NCBI RefSeq assembly: GCF_016734815.1
Contig: NZ_JAERQF010000010.1
Span: 62,001 to 126,000, forward strand
Length of the DNA stretch: 64,000 nt
Source of the DNA: Hymenobacter rubidus
GTDB lineage: Bacteria > Bacteroidota > Bacteroidia > Cytophagales > Hymenobacteraceae
Direction of reading: 5' to 3'
The translations under genes were made by a program, and so were the position numbers. The stretch's first letter is position 1. Every line of letters begins with the position of its first letter. Positions 16,791-27,085 of this stretch are shown here, one piece after another. The notes beneath the pieces were generated by a model. The model was given only the letters and a program-made list of their open reading frames with translations, was not told the DNA's origin and searched no databases.

Positions 16791-18458
16791 TTAAAAAGAA
16801 CTGGTGATGCTCAGCGTAGCGCCATTGGAAGCCGGCACGTAGCGGCACACACCGCCCACGCACACAATGCCGGCCCGCTGCCGGCCGTAGCCCACGGCAA
16901 TGCGCGTGGTGCCGCCAATGTAGCCCACCTGCCCCACCAGGTAATGGATTTGCTTGGTAGGGTCGTCGTTGCCATAATTGTACTGGTCGTAGGCAGTCGC
17001 AAAAAAGTGGGGCGAGTAGGTGTATTCCAGCAGCGCCGCCGCCCAGGAGCCCTGGTCGCGCTTGGTTTGCAGGGTCTGGAGCTCGCCGCGCAGGCTGTGC
17101 TTGGTCGAGAACTTGTAGGCCACGTCCACCACCCCCAGGTCGGAAGTAATGGTGCCGAAACCGGCCACGCCTTCCACTACATCTTTGTTGTACACAAAGT
17201 GCGCGTACATAGCATTCGCCTTCACCTTTTTGGAAAAGCGCCGGTGCACTTCCACGTTGAAATCGCGAAAATACGGCGTCCCTCCTACCTTAAAAAAGTC
17301 GGAAGTATAGCCCTGCCGGGTCGTTTGCTGGTCGTTGAGCGGGGTGGTGTCCAGGTTATTCACCGCCGAGTAGTTCAGGGCAATGTCGGTGCCGTAGTGG
17401 CCGCCCACCGGGCCGCTGGGCAGGTGGTAGGTCACTTCCAACTGGCCGCTTACCTCGCCCAGCGGCTGGGTAGCGTAGGGGTAAATGCTGGCCGCCAGCA
17501 GGTAGGTGTGCTGCTTGGTGAGCGCCGGCAGAAAGTTCAGCCGGTTCAGAATCCCCGTCGCATTGCGGTCGGTCCGAAAGTCGAAGTTATCGACGCGCTT
17601 CAGGCCCGCCACAATGCCAAAGCCGTTGCGGGCGTAGCTGCTGGTCACGAGCAAGGACTCGCCCTTGCGGTAAATGAAGTTGTTGGCCACCGAAGGGTCG
17701 TTGGCCCGCCGGGCATATTCGGCATTGAACACGAAGCCACCATTGCTGATGCTCAGCCGGCCAGCGCCCGCGCCCACATTCTCCGGCAAAATCAGGGCCG
17801 GGTCGTCGGCCGCCTGGTACTTGCTCACGAACGAGCCGCCCACCGTCAGGCGCGTGGCGGCCGAGTCCAGGCCCGGCAACAATTCGTTAAGGCTCACTTC
17901 GGCATCCACGCCGCGCACGGTGGCGGGGGCTTTGTCAAAGAAATAGCGCTGCTTGCCAATCAGGCCCGTGAGACGCACGCCCGGCACGGGCTGTAGCCGC
18001 ACCCGCAGCCCGTCAATCGACGTGTCGATGCCGAGGTTGCGCTCCTCATAGGCCCGAAACACGAGCCCGGACCCGAACTGCTCGTAGAAATTGCCCACCG
18101 TCACGGCCAGGCGGCCGGCGTCGTAAGTAGCGTAGCGGTACGGGACGCCCTGGCCGTTGTAGCGCTGGTCGAAGCCTTGCAGCGGCGGCAGGTAGGCCTC
18201 GTAGCGCACGCCGGCCGAGAACTTGCCGGCCGTCAGAATCAGGTTGGCGAAAGTGTTGCTGCGGATGCGTTCCGGCACGGCCGGCGCACCAATGGCCGGG
18301 TCGGCCTTGTAGCTCTGCACGTCGGTCTGAAAATCGCCGTGAATCTGGGCTCCCTCGAGCCCGTTGTTGCCGCTTTGGGCGCGGGCGGCCAGCGGCAAGG
18401 CCAGCAGCGCCAGCCCTACCGGCAGCCTTCGGGTAATGGTTATCATCAATACAGACAT
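16791..18458 (-). CDS. DUF6029 family outer-membrane protein
   Basis: Exported protein of DUF6029, restricted to Bacteroidota. A signal peptide (MSVLMITITRRLPVGLALLALPLAARAQ) is followed by alternating amphipathic strands with aromatic residues at the ends and a terminal Phe (SITSSF), the pattern of an outer-membrane beta-barrel. Conserved segments include IHGDFQTDVQSY near the mature N-terminus and GNFYEQFGSGLVFRAYEERNLGID. ATG 18458 is preferred over the first in-frame ATG because it starts the signal peptide. Its constant partners here, an Omp28 lipoprotein and a TlpA, suggest a shared envelope function, but no activity is known. Confidence 0.82.
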   Translation of the reverse strand: MSVLMITITRRLPVGLALLALPLAARAQSGNNGLEGAQIHGDFQTDVQSYKADPAIGAPAVPERIRSNTFANLILTAGKFSAGVRYEAYLPPLQGFDQRYNGQGVPYRYATYDAGRLAVTVGNFYEQFGSGLVFRAYEERNLGIDTSIDGLRVRLQPVPGVRLTGLIGKQRYFFDKAPATVRGVDAEVSLNELLPGLDSAATRLTVGGSFVSKYQAADDPALILPENVGAGAGRLSISNGGFVFNAEYARRANDPSVANNFIYRKGESLLVTSSYARNGFGIVAGLKRVDNFDFRTDRNATGILNRLNFLPALTKQHTYLLAASIYPYATQPLGEVSGQLEVTYHLPSGPVGGHYGTDIALNYSAVNNLDTTPLNDQQTTRQGYTSDFFKVGGTPYFRDFNVEVHRRFSKKVKANAMYAHFVYNKDVVEGVAGFGTITSDLGVVDVAYKFSTKHSLRGELQTLQTKRDQGSWAAALLEYTYSPHFFATAYDQYNYGNDDPTKQIHYLVGQVGYIGGTTRIAVGYGRQRAGIVCVGGVCRYVPASNGATLSITSSF

Positions 18459-18527
18459 AAAAACGCCAGTCGGAAGCGGGTAGCTGCGACTGGCGTTTTC
18501 GGTTAGAAACATGTACGTGAGCGCAAA

Positions 18528-19112
18528 TTACTGGCTGATTTTTTCGCCTTTGGCCACTTTGTGCACCAGCTCCAGCAGGTGGTTTTCGTCGCCTTCGTTG
18601 TAGGCGTTGTGCTGCCACACAATGTTGCCGGCCCCATCGAGCAGGAACGTGTGCGGGATGTTGTTCACGTTCAGCGCCCGCTTCAGGTCCTGGTTTTGGT
18701 CGAGGTACACCGGGTAAGTCCAGCCCCGGCCTTTGGTCAATGGCCCCACTTTGGCCGCGTTGCGGGCATCGTCGATGCTGATGGCAATGAGCTGCGCGCC
18801 GGTTTCGGCCTGCAAGTCCGGAAACAATTCGTGAATATTGGTGAGCTCGGCAATGCAGGGCTTGCACCAGGTAGCCCAGAAGCTGATGATGACCGGCTTG
18901 CCCTGCCCCACGCCCGGCAGCGCCGCCGTGCTAATGGACTTGCCATCCAAGGTGCGGATGCTGACGGCGGGCAGCTTGCGGCTTTTCAGGTCGGCATCGT
19001 TGGGCGTAGCCGCCTGCGCGGGCGCCGAAGAGCCCGACTGGGCCCATGCGGCCGGTGCCAGCCCCAAGGCCAGCAAGCCCGCCAGCAGCCCGATAACGGT
19101 GGTATTTTTCAT
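18528..19112 (-). CDS. TlpA-family periplasmic thiol-disulfide oxidoreductase
   Basis: Periplasmic thioredoxin-fold protein: signal peptide MKNTTVIGLLAGLLALGLAPAAWAQ, then the redox site FWATWCKPC, the cis-Pro segment NNIPHTFLLD and the terminal helix. The WCxxC with Lys-Pro between the cysteines is typical of reducing TlpA/ResA proteins. It sits between a T9SS cargo containing a CNPYC motif and a DUF6029 barrel followed by a CxxC Omp28 lipoprotein, so it may keep the cysteines of its neighbours reduced or exchange disulfides with them. That partnership is inferred from position. Confidence 0.9.
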   Translation of the reverse strand: MKNTTVIGLLAGLLALGLAPAAWAQSGSSAPAQAATPNDADLKSRKLPAVSIRTLDGKSISTAALPGVGQGKPVIISFWATWCKPCIAELTNIHELFPDLQAETGAQLIAISIDDARNAAKVGPLTKGRGWTYPVYLDQNQDLKRALNVNNIPHTFLLDGAGNIVWQHNAYNEGDENHLLELVHKVAKGEKISQ

Positions 19113-19154
19113 TAACGAAGGGGGAGAGGAAAAGGTACCTGGCTAGAATGGGTG

Positions 19155-21206
19155 CTATTCCAGGGTCAGTTTGCTGGTCCGGACGCCCTGGCTGCTGGTC
19201 AGGCGCACGGTGTAGAGGCCGGCCGCCTGATGGGTCAGGTTGAGGCTCAACTCCTGGGCACCGATGCCCAGCGCCTGCGGGGCCAGGTCCAGCACGTTGC
19301 GGCCCAGCATGTCCAGCACTTCCACGCGCACGGTTTCGGGGCGAGAAAGGTTGAGCTGCAAGGCGGTGCGGCCGGTGGTCGGGTTGGGGTACAGGCTGAA
19401 GGCCGGGCCGGTTTGGGCATTGCGAGTAGCTAACGGGTTACGCAATGTCATTTGCTCTCCCTGGTAGACTTGGTTGGTCAGCTTATCCTGCACAAAAACG
19501 ACAACCCGCAAGCTATCGAAATGCTCTACTGCTTGAATGCTCGGTAACGTTGACACGTCGAATGACTGACTAAGGTTGAATACTTGGCCCGAGGCCAAAG
19601 CGGGTAGCAACGTGCCGTATTGATTGGGCATCATCTTCTTCATCACATCGTAAAAGTCCGTTTCGCCGTTGGTGCGGGCGTTGAGCACAGTGTGGCGCTC
19701 CGTGATGGCCATATGAACGACCAGCCGGCCGGCTGGTGCAGCAAAAAACGGCTTAATCTGGGCATTGGCTGTTACCAGCCGCCCGCCGGTGAGGGTATAG
19801 GTGCCTTGTACCCGCGCAAACGCTGGCTGGCTCTGAAACTGGTCCAAAATGCCCGCCGTGTATGTCTGGGAGTTACCGCTCCAGCCGCCATCCAGCATCA
19901 TATAAGGAATACCCGTACCCTGATAAAAATCAAAGCGGGACCTGCCTTCTACCGTATAATAAGGGTCATTGCCTGGAGAAGGAAAATTCTGCTGATACTT
20001 GATTTCTACCTGTTTGTTGCGGTTAATAGGTTGTGTATTTATGGCTCTGGTATTAATGTTACCAAGTCGGCAATAAGGATTACATGTGCTGCTAGTAAAA
20101 TCTTCCTCTACCACTTTCCGGCGCATGGTGGAGTCGGCTACCACTACTGTGGCACGCAATGTATCATTGGCCGGGTTCTGGTCAGGCTGTCCGTTCGGCA
20201 GCGACACCCAGACTTTCACCGGCAATACCCCGCCCGTACTGGGCACCCAGCGCGTAGGGTGAATGAAGGTGCCCACGTTCTGGGTTGGCACGAGGTAGTT
20301 GCTCAGCACCGCCGATACCACCGGGCCATTGGCCACGCGGTAGCTGACTGTCAGACTGGTGACATCCTGCGTGCCCTGGTTGCGAAATTCTCCCCGGACG
20401 GCAAGGTTGGCGCCGCGCAAGGCCGTAGCCGGCAGGGTCAGCGAAGCAGCCGATATATCGTAAGCCGGCTGATTACCCGGCCCAAACTCGTAGTAGACGT
20501 TATCGGCCGGTGTGGTATCGCTCAGGCTTGGGATGCTAACCGATGGAGAGGCTGGCAATTGCACGGCGGTAGTAGCATCAAGTTGGATGCCTGCCGTAAG
20601 GGATTGCGGCTGCGACGAAGAGCGCTGCCACACCAGATAAACTTTGTTGGTCGTTTCCTCAAGTACAATAGAGGCATACAGCAAGCTTCCAACAATCGGG
20701 GAGGTACCCGTGCCTGTGGGAAAGGGCAGCGTGGCGGAGTTGAACTGCACCCAATGCTGCCGGAAAGGCGCCGTCCCGAACGTTTTGCTCACCACGTAGT
20801 CTGCGTTGGCGGTCAGCAGTGTTCCCCATACACACACCGAGTTGTTGGGCACCTGCGCCGAAGGCAATGCCGTGTTCAGCGTGGGTGGTACCGCTGTAGC
20901 TGCGGTGCTGAAGGTCAAGACCCCGCTCGAAGATACTTTGTAAGTGGTAAAGCTTTGTCCATTCATTTGAAAGGCAAAGGGTAAGGTTTGCACGCCCGTC
21001 CAGACTGGCTGTGCTGCAGAAGCCGAGTCGCCGGTAGCCAGCAGGCTCCAGCCGGGTACGCCCCCGTATGCCAGTTCATTATCTTGGTTCACACTGTTAG
21101 GGTTGCGCCCCGGCGTGAGGTTGGGAATTATGTAATACTGCGCCTGGGCTAGCTGGCTGGCTATAATACCAAGCAATGTGATGGTCGCGAGGAAAACTTT
21201 TTTCAT
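19155..21206 (-). CDS. Omp28-like secreted protein with T9SS type A sorting domain
   Basis: A 683-residue exported protein. After the signal peptide (MKKVFLATITLLGIIASQLAQAQ) come a lectin-like beta domain (about 30-255), a CARDB-like Ig domain (about 260-365) and an Omp28-type segment beginning VVEEDFTSSTCNPYCRLGN, whose CNPYC replaces the CxxC of Omp28. The last 80 residues are a T9SS type A sorting domain (FSLYPNPTTGRTALQL, AAGLYTVRL, closing KLTLE). It is the first gene of the four-gene minus-strand unit. The DNA from about 19460 to 20160 is visibly richer in A+T than the flanks. Its ligand is unknown. Confidence 0.85.
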   Translation of the reverse strand: MKKVFLATITLLGIIASQLAQAQYYIIPNLTPGRNPNSVNQDNELAYGGVPGWSLLATGDSASAAQPVWTGVQTLPFAFQMNGQSFTTYKVSSSGVLTFSTAATAVPPTLNTALPSAQVPNNSVCVWGTLLTANADYVVSKTFGTAPFRQHWVQFNSATLPFPTGTGTSPIVGSLLYASIVLEETTNKVYLVWQRSSSQPQSLTAGIQLDATTAVQLPASPSVSIPSLSDTTPADNVYYEFGPGNQPAYDISAASLTLPATALRGANLAVRGEFRNQGTQDVTSLTVSYRVANGPVVSAVLSNYLVPTQNVGTFIHPTRWVPSTGGVLPVKVWVSLPNGQPDQNPANDTLRATVVVADSTMRRKVVEEDFTSSTCNPYCRLGNINTRAINTQPINRNKQVEIKYQQNFPSPGNDPYYTVEGRSRFDFYQGTGIPYMMLDGGWSGNSQTYTAGILDQFQSQPAFARVQGTYTLTGGRLVTANAQIKPFFAAPAGRLVVHMAITERHTVLNARTNGETDFYDVMKKMMPNQYGTLLPALASGQVFNLSQSFDVSTLPSIQAVEHFDSLRVVVFVQDKLTNQVYQGEQMTLRNPLATRNAQTGPAFSLYPNPTTGRTALQLNLSRPETVRVEVLDMLGRNVLDLAPQALGIGAQELSLNLTHQAAGLYTVRLTSSQGVRTSKLTLE

Positions 21207-21348
21207 AGAATGGTTTAGTTGGGTGAGGAGAACCTATTGAGCGGTGGCATGCGGAAAATGAGCTTGGGTGATACACTTGGCCGGTCATAAAGTTAAGGTA
21301 GCGAGTTGCGTTAGTCATCATATAGTAGCTACTTTATAGCCCAGCACG

Positions 21349-21356
21349 TATTTTTG
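21349..21356 (+). promoter_or_regulatory. Candidate -7 box
   Basis: TATTTTTG matches TAnnTTTG, 41 bases before ATG 21397, within an AT-rich intergenic stretch between divergent T9SS cargo genes. Confidence 0.4.
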
Positions 21357-21396
21357 TTTACGTACCACCTGTTATTTACCCCCTCATCACCCGTCT

Positions 21397-22152
21397 ATGA
21401 ACAAATTCTTACTTGCCGCGGCCTTGCTGTTTGGTGCCACCACTGCCTGCCGAGCCGGCCTTTTGCAAGGCGTCACCCTTAGCGGAGCGCCGACCATCAC
21501 CGTAAGAGGTGGCTACTCTCAGCCTGATTTAACAACCACGATTCAAGTCACCAATCGTTCGGGTAATACCCTGTCATTGGGTCTGCAACGTCAGATTCGT
21601 TCTGAAGTAGTAGGTTCGGAGAATAGCTTTTGCTTCGGCGTGGGCTGCTATCCGGGCAACGTCACCACTTCCCCTGCCAATGCTCCATTGGTACTAGCCA
21701 ATAACGCTATTGATAGCGGCATGATATTAGACTATATACCTAATAATCAGCCCGGCATTACCACCATCCGTTATGCCGTGTACGTGCAGGGCGGGCAGGA
21801 CTCTACCTACGTCACCGTTCGCTTCGATGCCTCCCAGCGCGTGCTGGCCACGGCGGCCAGCCACGCGTCGGAATCCATTCTGAGCCAGCCGTGGCCCAAC
21901 CCCGCCGCGGCCGGTGCCACTGCTCAGCTCAACTACCAGCTACCCAATGGCAGCCGGGGCGCTCACCTCGTCCTCGTCTCGATGGCCGACGGGCGTCGCG
22001 TCCGTGATGTCGTCGTCCCCGTCGCCCTCGCCGAAAGCAGCATCCGTTTCGGCACCGAGGGGCTCGCAGCTGGCATCTATAGCTGCCTGCTCTTCAGCCG
22101 CGCTGATGGCCGCGACCTGCTCCTCGCGGCGCGCCGTCTGCAGGTTCAGTAG
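21397..22152 (+). CDS. Small secreted protein with T9SS sorting domain
   Basis: A 251-residue protein I do not recognise beyond its transport signals. A signal peptide (MNKFLLAAALLFGATTACRAG) is followed by a beta-rich N-terminal domain (about 25-150, with CFGVGCYPG) and a C-terminal region that fits a T9SS sorting domain: SQPWPNPAAAGATAQLNYQL, VSMADGRRV and AAGIYSCLLF. The final residues QVQ differ from the usual K-x-x-x-E/K end. The last 71 codons lie antisense to the end of ppk1 (213-base tail-to-tail overlap). The 5' two-thirds are less GC-rich than the 3' third. Confidence 0.75.
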   Translation: MNKFLLAAALLFGATTACRAGLLQGVTLSGAPTITVRGGYSQPDLTTTIQVTNRSGNTLSLGLQRQIRSEVVGSENSFCFGVGCYPGNVTTSPANAPLVLANNAIDSGMILDYIPNNQPGITTIRYAVYVQGGQDSTYVTVRFDASQRVLATAASHASESILSQPWPNPAAAGATAQLNYQLPNGSRGAHLVLVSMADGRRVRDVVVPVALAESSIRFGTEGLAAGIYSCLLFSRADGRDLLLAARRLQVQ

Positions 22153-24294
22153 CGCCAGCAACCCTTCGGGCGTGGCGGTGGCCAGCAGCGCCTCGTCACG
22201 CTTGAAGAAGTCCTTGTGTACGTTCACGACCGGCTCGCCTGCGGCGGGCCGCTGTCGTATATAGGCCCCGTCTTCGCGCATCACGTAGCTATTCTGGTTA
22301 TCCATCATGTTCATCATCAGAATGTTGATGGCTTCGCGCTTGAGCTGCGGATTCACAATCAGGAACAGGGCCTCGATGCGGCGGTCGAAGGAGCGCACCA
22401 TGATGTCAGCCGAGCCGGCGTACACCTTGGCATCGCCGCCGTTGTGGAAATAAAACAGGCGGGTATGCTCCAGGTACTCGCCCACAATGCTGCGCACCTC
22501 AATGTTCTCGCTCAGCCCCGGCCGCCCCGGCCGCAGGCAGCAAATGCCGCGCACAATGAACCGGATGGGTACCCCCGCCTTGGCCGCCCGGTAAAACTCA
22601 TCAATCAACTCCTTGTCTTCCAAAGAGTTCATTTTCATCACAATGCCGCTCGGCAAGCCTTTTTTGGCATACTTTACCTCTTCCCGCACCAAGTGGATGA
22701 GCTGCTGCCGCATGTCCTTGGGCGCGGTGATGAGGTATTCGTAGTCGTCGGGCTGCGAGTGCCCGGTGATGACGTTGAAGAATTCCGAAACGTCGTGCCC
22801 GTAGGTGTCGTTGGTCGTCAGCAAGCTCACGTCGGTGTAGAGTCGGGCGGTTTGCTCGTTGTAGTTGCCCGAGCCGATGTGCACGTAGCGCGTCACCTTC
22901 TCCCCTTCCTTGCGGATAATCATGAGCAGTTTGGTGTGCGTCTTGTACTTGCTCACCCCATAAATCACAAAGCAACCGGCCTTTTCCAGCCGGGCACCTT
23001 CCCGGATATTTTTTTCCTCATCGAAACGGGCCTTCACCTCGAACAGCACCGACACGTGCTTGCCGTTTTCGGCCGCCTTCAGCAGCGCAGCGCTCACGCG
23101 CGAGTCGTCGGCCAGGCGGTAGATGGTTTGCTTGATGCCCAGCACGTGCGGGTCCACAGCCGCCTGTTCCAGCAGCCGCACCATGGGTTCAATGCTGTTG
23201 TAGGGGTGGTGCAGCAGCACGTCGTGGTGTTTGAGGTATTCAAACAGGTTGTCTTCGGCGCCTTCGGGCAAGCTCAGCGGCTGCACCGAGGAAGGCGTTT
23301 TGGCCGACTTCCCCCGGAAATTGGGATGACGAACTATCTGCCACAGGCCTTTCAGGTCAATCAGCGAGTTGATAACGAATACGTTGCCGTTGTCAATATT
23401 CCACCGCTCGCGCAGCACCTGCATCAGAACCGAGGAGGCATTCGGCTCGACTTCTACGCGCACCACGCGGCCGCGCTTGCGGGTTTTCAGGCCCACCTGA
23501 ATTTCCTTGATAAAGTCGTTGTCAATGTCGTCGGACTCTTCCAGCGTAAAATCGCCGTTGCGCGTAATGCGAAACAGGTCGGCCGACACAATCTCCACGT
23601 TGCGAAACAGGCGCGGCAGAAACTCGCGCACCACTTCTTCAATCGGCACAAAAATGACCTTATCCTTGCGCGTAAGCTCAAAAAACCGGGTCAGGTTCTG
23701 TGGTATTTGCACGAAGGTGAGCCGCTCCTGCCCTTTCTCGGCCTCGCCGTCGAGCCCGACCGCCAAGCCGTTACCGATGCGCGTCACCACCCCGAAGATG
23801 AGCATCTGGTTCATCATCAGCGGAAAGCCGTGGTACGAGTCGTACACCATCGGCGTGAGCAGTGGAAATACAGTGTTCTTGAAGTAGCCGTCCGCCTTCT
23901 TTACTTCCAGTTCTGTCAGGTCGCTCATTTTGAGAATGTTGAACCCATTTTTTTCAAAATTGGGTTTCAACTCATTCAGATACGTCAGGCTTTGGTCATT
24001 CACGAAGCGGTGCGCAAAGTCCAGCAGCTTGCGCCGAAACGGCAGCTCGCGCAGGCCCGAGTAGTCAATTCGCTCCTTGCCGTAGTCGAGGTAGTTGTAG
24101 AGCGACCCCACGCGAATCATAAAAAACTCGTCGAGGTTGGAGCTGGTGATGGCCAGAAACTTCAGCTTGTCAAACAACGCCCGACTAGAGTCCTGCGCCT
24201 GGTCGAGCACGCGGTAGTTGAACCGCAGCCAACTCAAATCACGGCTGATGTACTTGCTTTTGCGGATAAGGTCGGCGGATTTGAAGAGCTTCAT
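21940..24294 (-). CDS. ppk1: Polyphosphate kinase 1 with acidic C-terminal extension
   Basis: Makes polyphosphate from ATP through a phosphohistidine. ATG 24294 gives the canonical start MKLFKSADLIRKSKYISRDLSWLRFN; the longer open frame upstream is not conserved. All regions are present: the N-terminal helical domain, the EVVREFLPRLF middle, HHDVLLHHPYNS, the two PLD-like catalytic halves with KTHTKLLMI (catalytic His) and the RGICCLRPG / GSADIMVRSFDRRIE blocks. The core ends near DFFKRDEALLATATPEGLLALLNLQ. The last 70 or so residues are Ala/Asp/Glu-rich low complexity and are encoded entirely over the 3' end of the facing T9SS gene, so stop-codon loss in an ancestor probably created the tail. 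Confidence 0.93.
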   Translation of the reverse strand: MKLFKSADLIRKSKYISRDLSWLRFNYRVLDQAQDSSRALFDKLKFLAITSSNLDEFFMIRVGSLYNYLDYGKERIDYSGLRELPFRRKLLDFAHRFVNDQSLTYLNELKPNFEKNGFNILKMSDLTELEVKKADGYFKNTVFPLLTPMVYDSYHGFPLMMNQMLIFGVVTRIGNGLAVGLDGEAEKGQERLTFVQIPQNLTRFFELTRKDKVIFVPIEEVVREFLPRLFRNVEIVSADLFRITRNGDFTLEESDDIDNDFIKEIQVGLKTRKRGRVVRVEVEPNASSVLMQVLRERWNIDNGNVFVINSLIDLKGLWQIVRHPNFRGKSAKTPSSVQPLSLPEGAEDNLFEYLKHHDVLLHHPYNSIEPMVRLLEQAAVDPHVLGIKQTIYRLADDSRVSAALLKAAENGKHVSVLFEVKARFDEEKNIREGARLEKAGCFVIYGVSKYKTHTKLLMIIRKEGEKVTRYVHIGSGNYNEQTARLYTDVSLLTTNDTYGHDVSEFFNVITGHSQPDDYEYLITAPKDMRQQLIHLVREEVKYAKKGLPSGIVMKMNSLEDKELIDEFYRAAKAGVPIRFIVRGICCLRPGRPGLSENIEVRSIVGEYLEHTRLFYFHNGGDAKVYAGSADIMVRSFDRRIEALFLIVNPQLKREAINILMMNMMDNQNSYVMREDGAYIRQRPAAGEPVVNVHKDFFKRDEALLATATPEGLLALLNLQTARREEQVAAISAAEEQAAIDASCEPLGAETDAAFGEGDGDDDITDATPVGHRDEDEVSAPAAIG

Positions 24295-24349
24295 GGCGGA
24301 ATAAGGATGACAGGGCAAAATACGGGAAAACGGCCCTGTGAATAAGCAA

Positions 24350-24730
24350 TTACGCAGAAATAATAGCAGTGGCCTCAATTTCGACCAGCAAGCGAGGGTC
24401 AATCAGCGCGCGCACTTCCACCATGGCCGTGGCCGGGCGGATTTCGCCGAACACCTCCCCGTGCGCCCGGCCCACGGCCTCCCACTGCGAAATGTCGGTG
24501 ACGAAAATGCGCGTGCGCACCACGTCGCCAAACGCGGCCCCGGCGGCGCTTAGTGCCTCGCCAATTTTTTCGAGCGCCCGTTTGGTTTGGGCGTAGGCGT
24601 CGGCAGCGGGCACGGCGTCGCCGTCCTGGGCGGTGGTGCCGGCCACTTCCACCACGTTGCCCACGCGCACGGCGCGCGAGTAGCCCACAATCGGCTCCCA
24701 GAGGGCGCCGGAAGAAATCAGTTGTCGCAT
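24350..24730 (-). CDS. ridA: RidA-family enamine/imine deaminase
   Basis: Small trimeric protein of the YjgF/YER057c/UK114 family that hydrolyses reactive enamines or imines such as those released by PLP enzymes. Family signatures are [12 protein letters not shown] near the start, [32 protein letters not shown] in the middle, and the C-terminal [15 protein letters not shown] with the conserved Glu. ATG 24730 gives 126 residues, the usual size; the 54 residues upstream in the same frame run through an intergenic palindrome and terminator and are discarded. Same strand as gyrB, but a terminator stands between them. Confidence 0.88.
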   Translation of the reverse strand: MRQLISSGALWEPIVGYSRAVRVGNVVEVAGTTAQDGDAVPAADAYAQTKRALEKIGEALSAAGAAFGDVVRTRIFVTDISQWEAVGRAHGEVFGEIRPATAMVEVRALIDPRLLVEIEATAIISA

Positions 24731-24760
24731 CGGGGTAAACGTTTGTTCAACTCTATTCTG

Positions 24761-24794
24761 AACGTCCTGCTGAGCTTGCCGAAGCAGGACCGTT
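24761..24794. repeat. Palindromic repeat family A, degenerate short copy
   Basis: AACGTCCTGCTGAGC...GAAGCAGGACCGTT, an inverted repeat with GTCCTGCT / AGCAGGAC arms. The centre CTGAGCTTGCCGAAGC resembles the other family A copies. Confidence 0.6.
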
Positions 24795-24814
24795 CCACCA
24801 AAAGAACAAATAAA

Positions 24815-24840
24815 AAAGGCCCGCTTCGCAGCGGGCCTTT
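24815..24840 (-). terminator. gyrB terminator
   Basis: Stem AAAGGCCCGCT / AGCGGGCCTTT with a 4-base loop. Read on the minus strand it ends in a T run and lies 15 bases after the gyrB stop. Confidence 0.85.
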
Positions 24841-24854
24841 CAATGCGCGGCTGG

Positions 24855-26864
<2,010 letters not shown>

Positions 26865-26908
26865 TCAGGTCATTAAACAGCCCATCGGGCTGCTAGGTAC
26901 TGAACACT

Positions 26909-26916
26909 CAAAAGTA
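26909..26916 (-). promoter_or_regulatory. Candidate -7 box for gyrB
   Basis: On the minus strand TACTTTTG, an exact TAnnTTTG, 60 bases before the gyrB ATG. No clear -33 TTG. Confidence 0.4.
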
Positions 26917-27036
26917 CTCATTTAATCCCATTTTTGCGCGTTTTTACGGTTTTTATCCCAGTATCTTTTCATTTTTCATCTCTCCGAATTTTTGTTTACA
27001 AATCCGCATAAGCTGCAAAAAAAAGGACAAAAAAAA

Positions 27037-27062
27037 GGGCCTTTCCTCAGCAGGAAAGGCCC
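27037..27062 (-). terminator. Terminator of the YCF48-like T9SS gene
   Basis: Stem GGGCCTTTCC / GGAAAGGCCC, 6-base loop; on the minus strand it is followed by eight T. It ends the gene at 27086. The 190 bases from here to the gyrB start hold AT-rich promoter sequence and no ORF. Confidence 0.9.
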
Positions 27063-27085
27063 TTTTTCGCAAATTGGAAATGCGC

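Noticed and set aside
22216..24345. 709-codon open frame on the plus strand opposite ppk1
   Set aside because: It is the antisense of ppk1, a side effect of GC-rich codon bias. The translation is His/Val/Leu/Gln-rich with no family motif.
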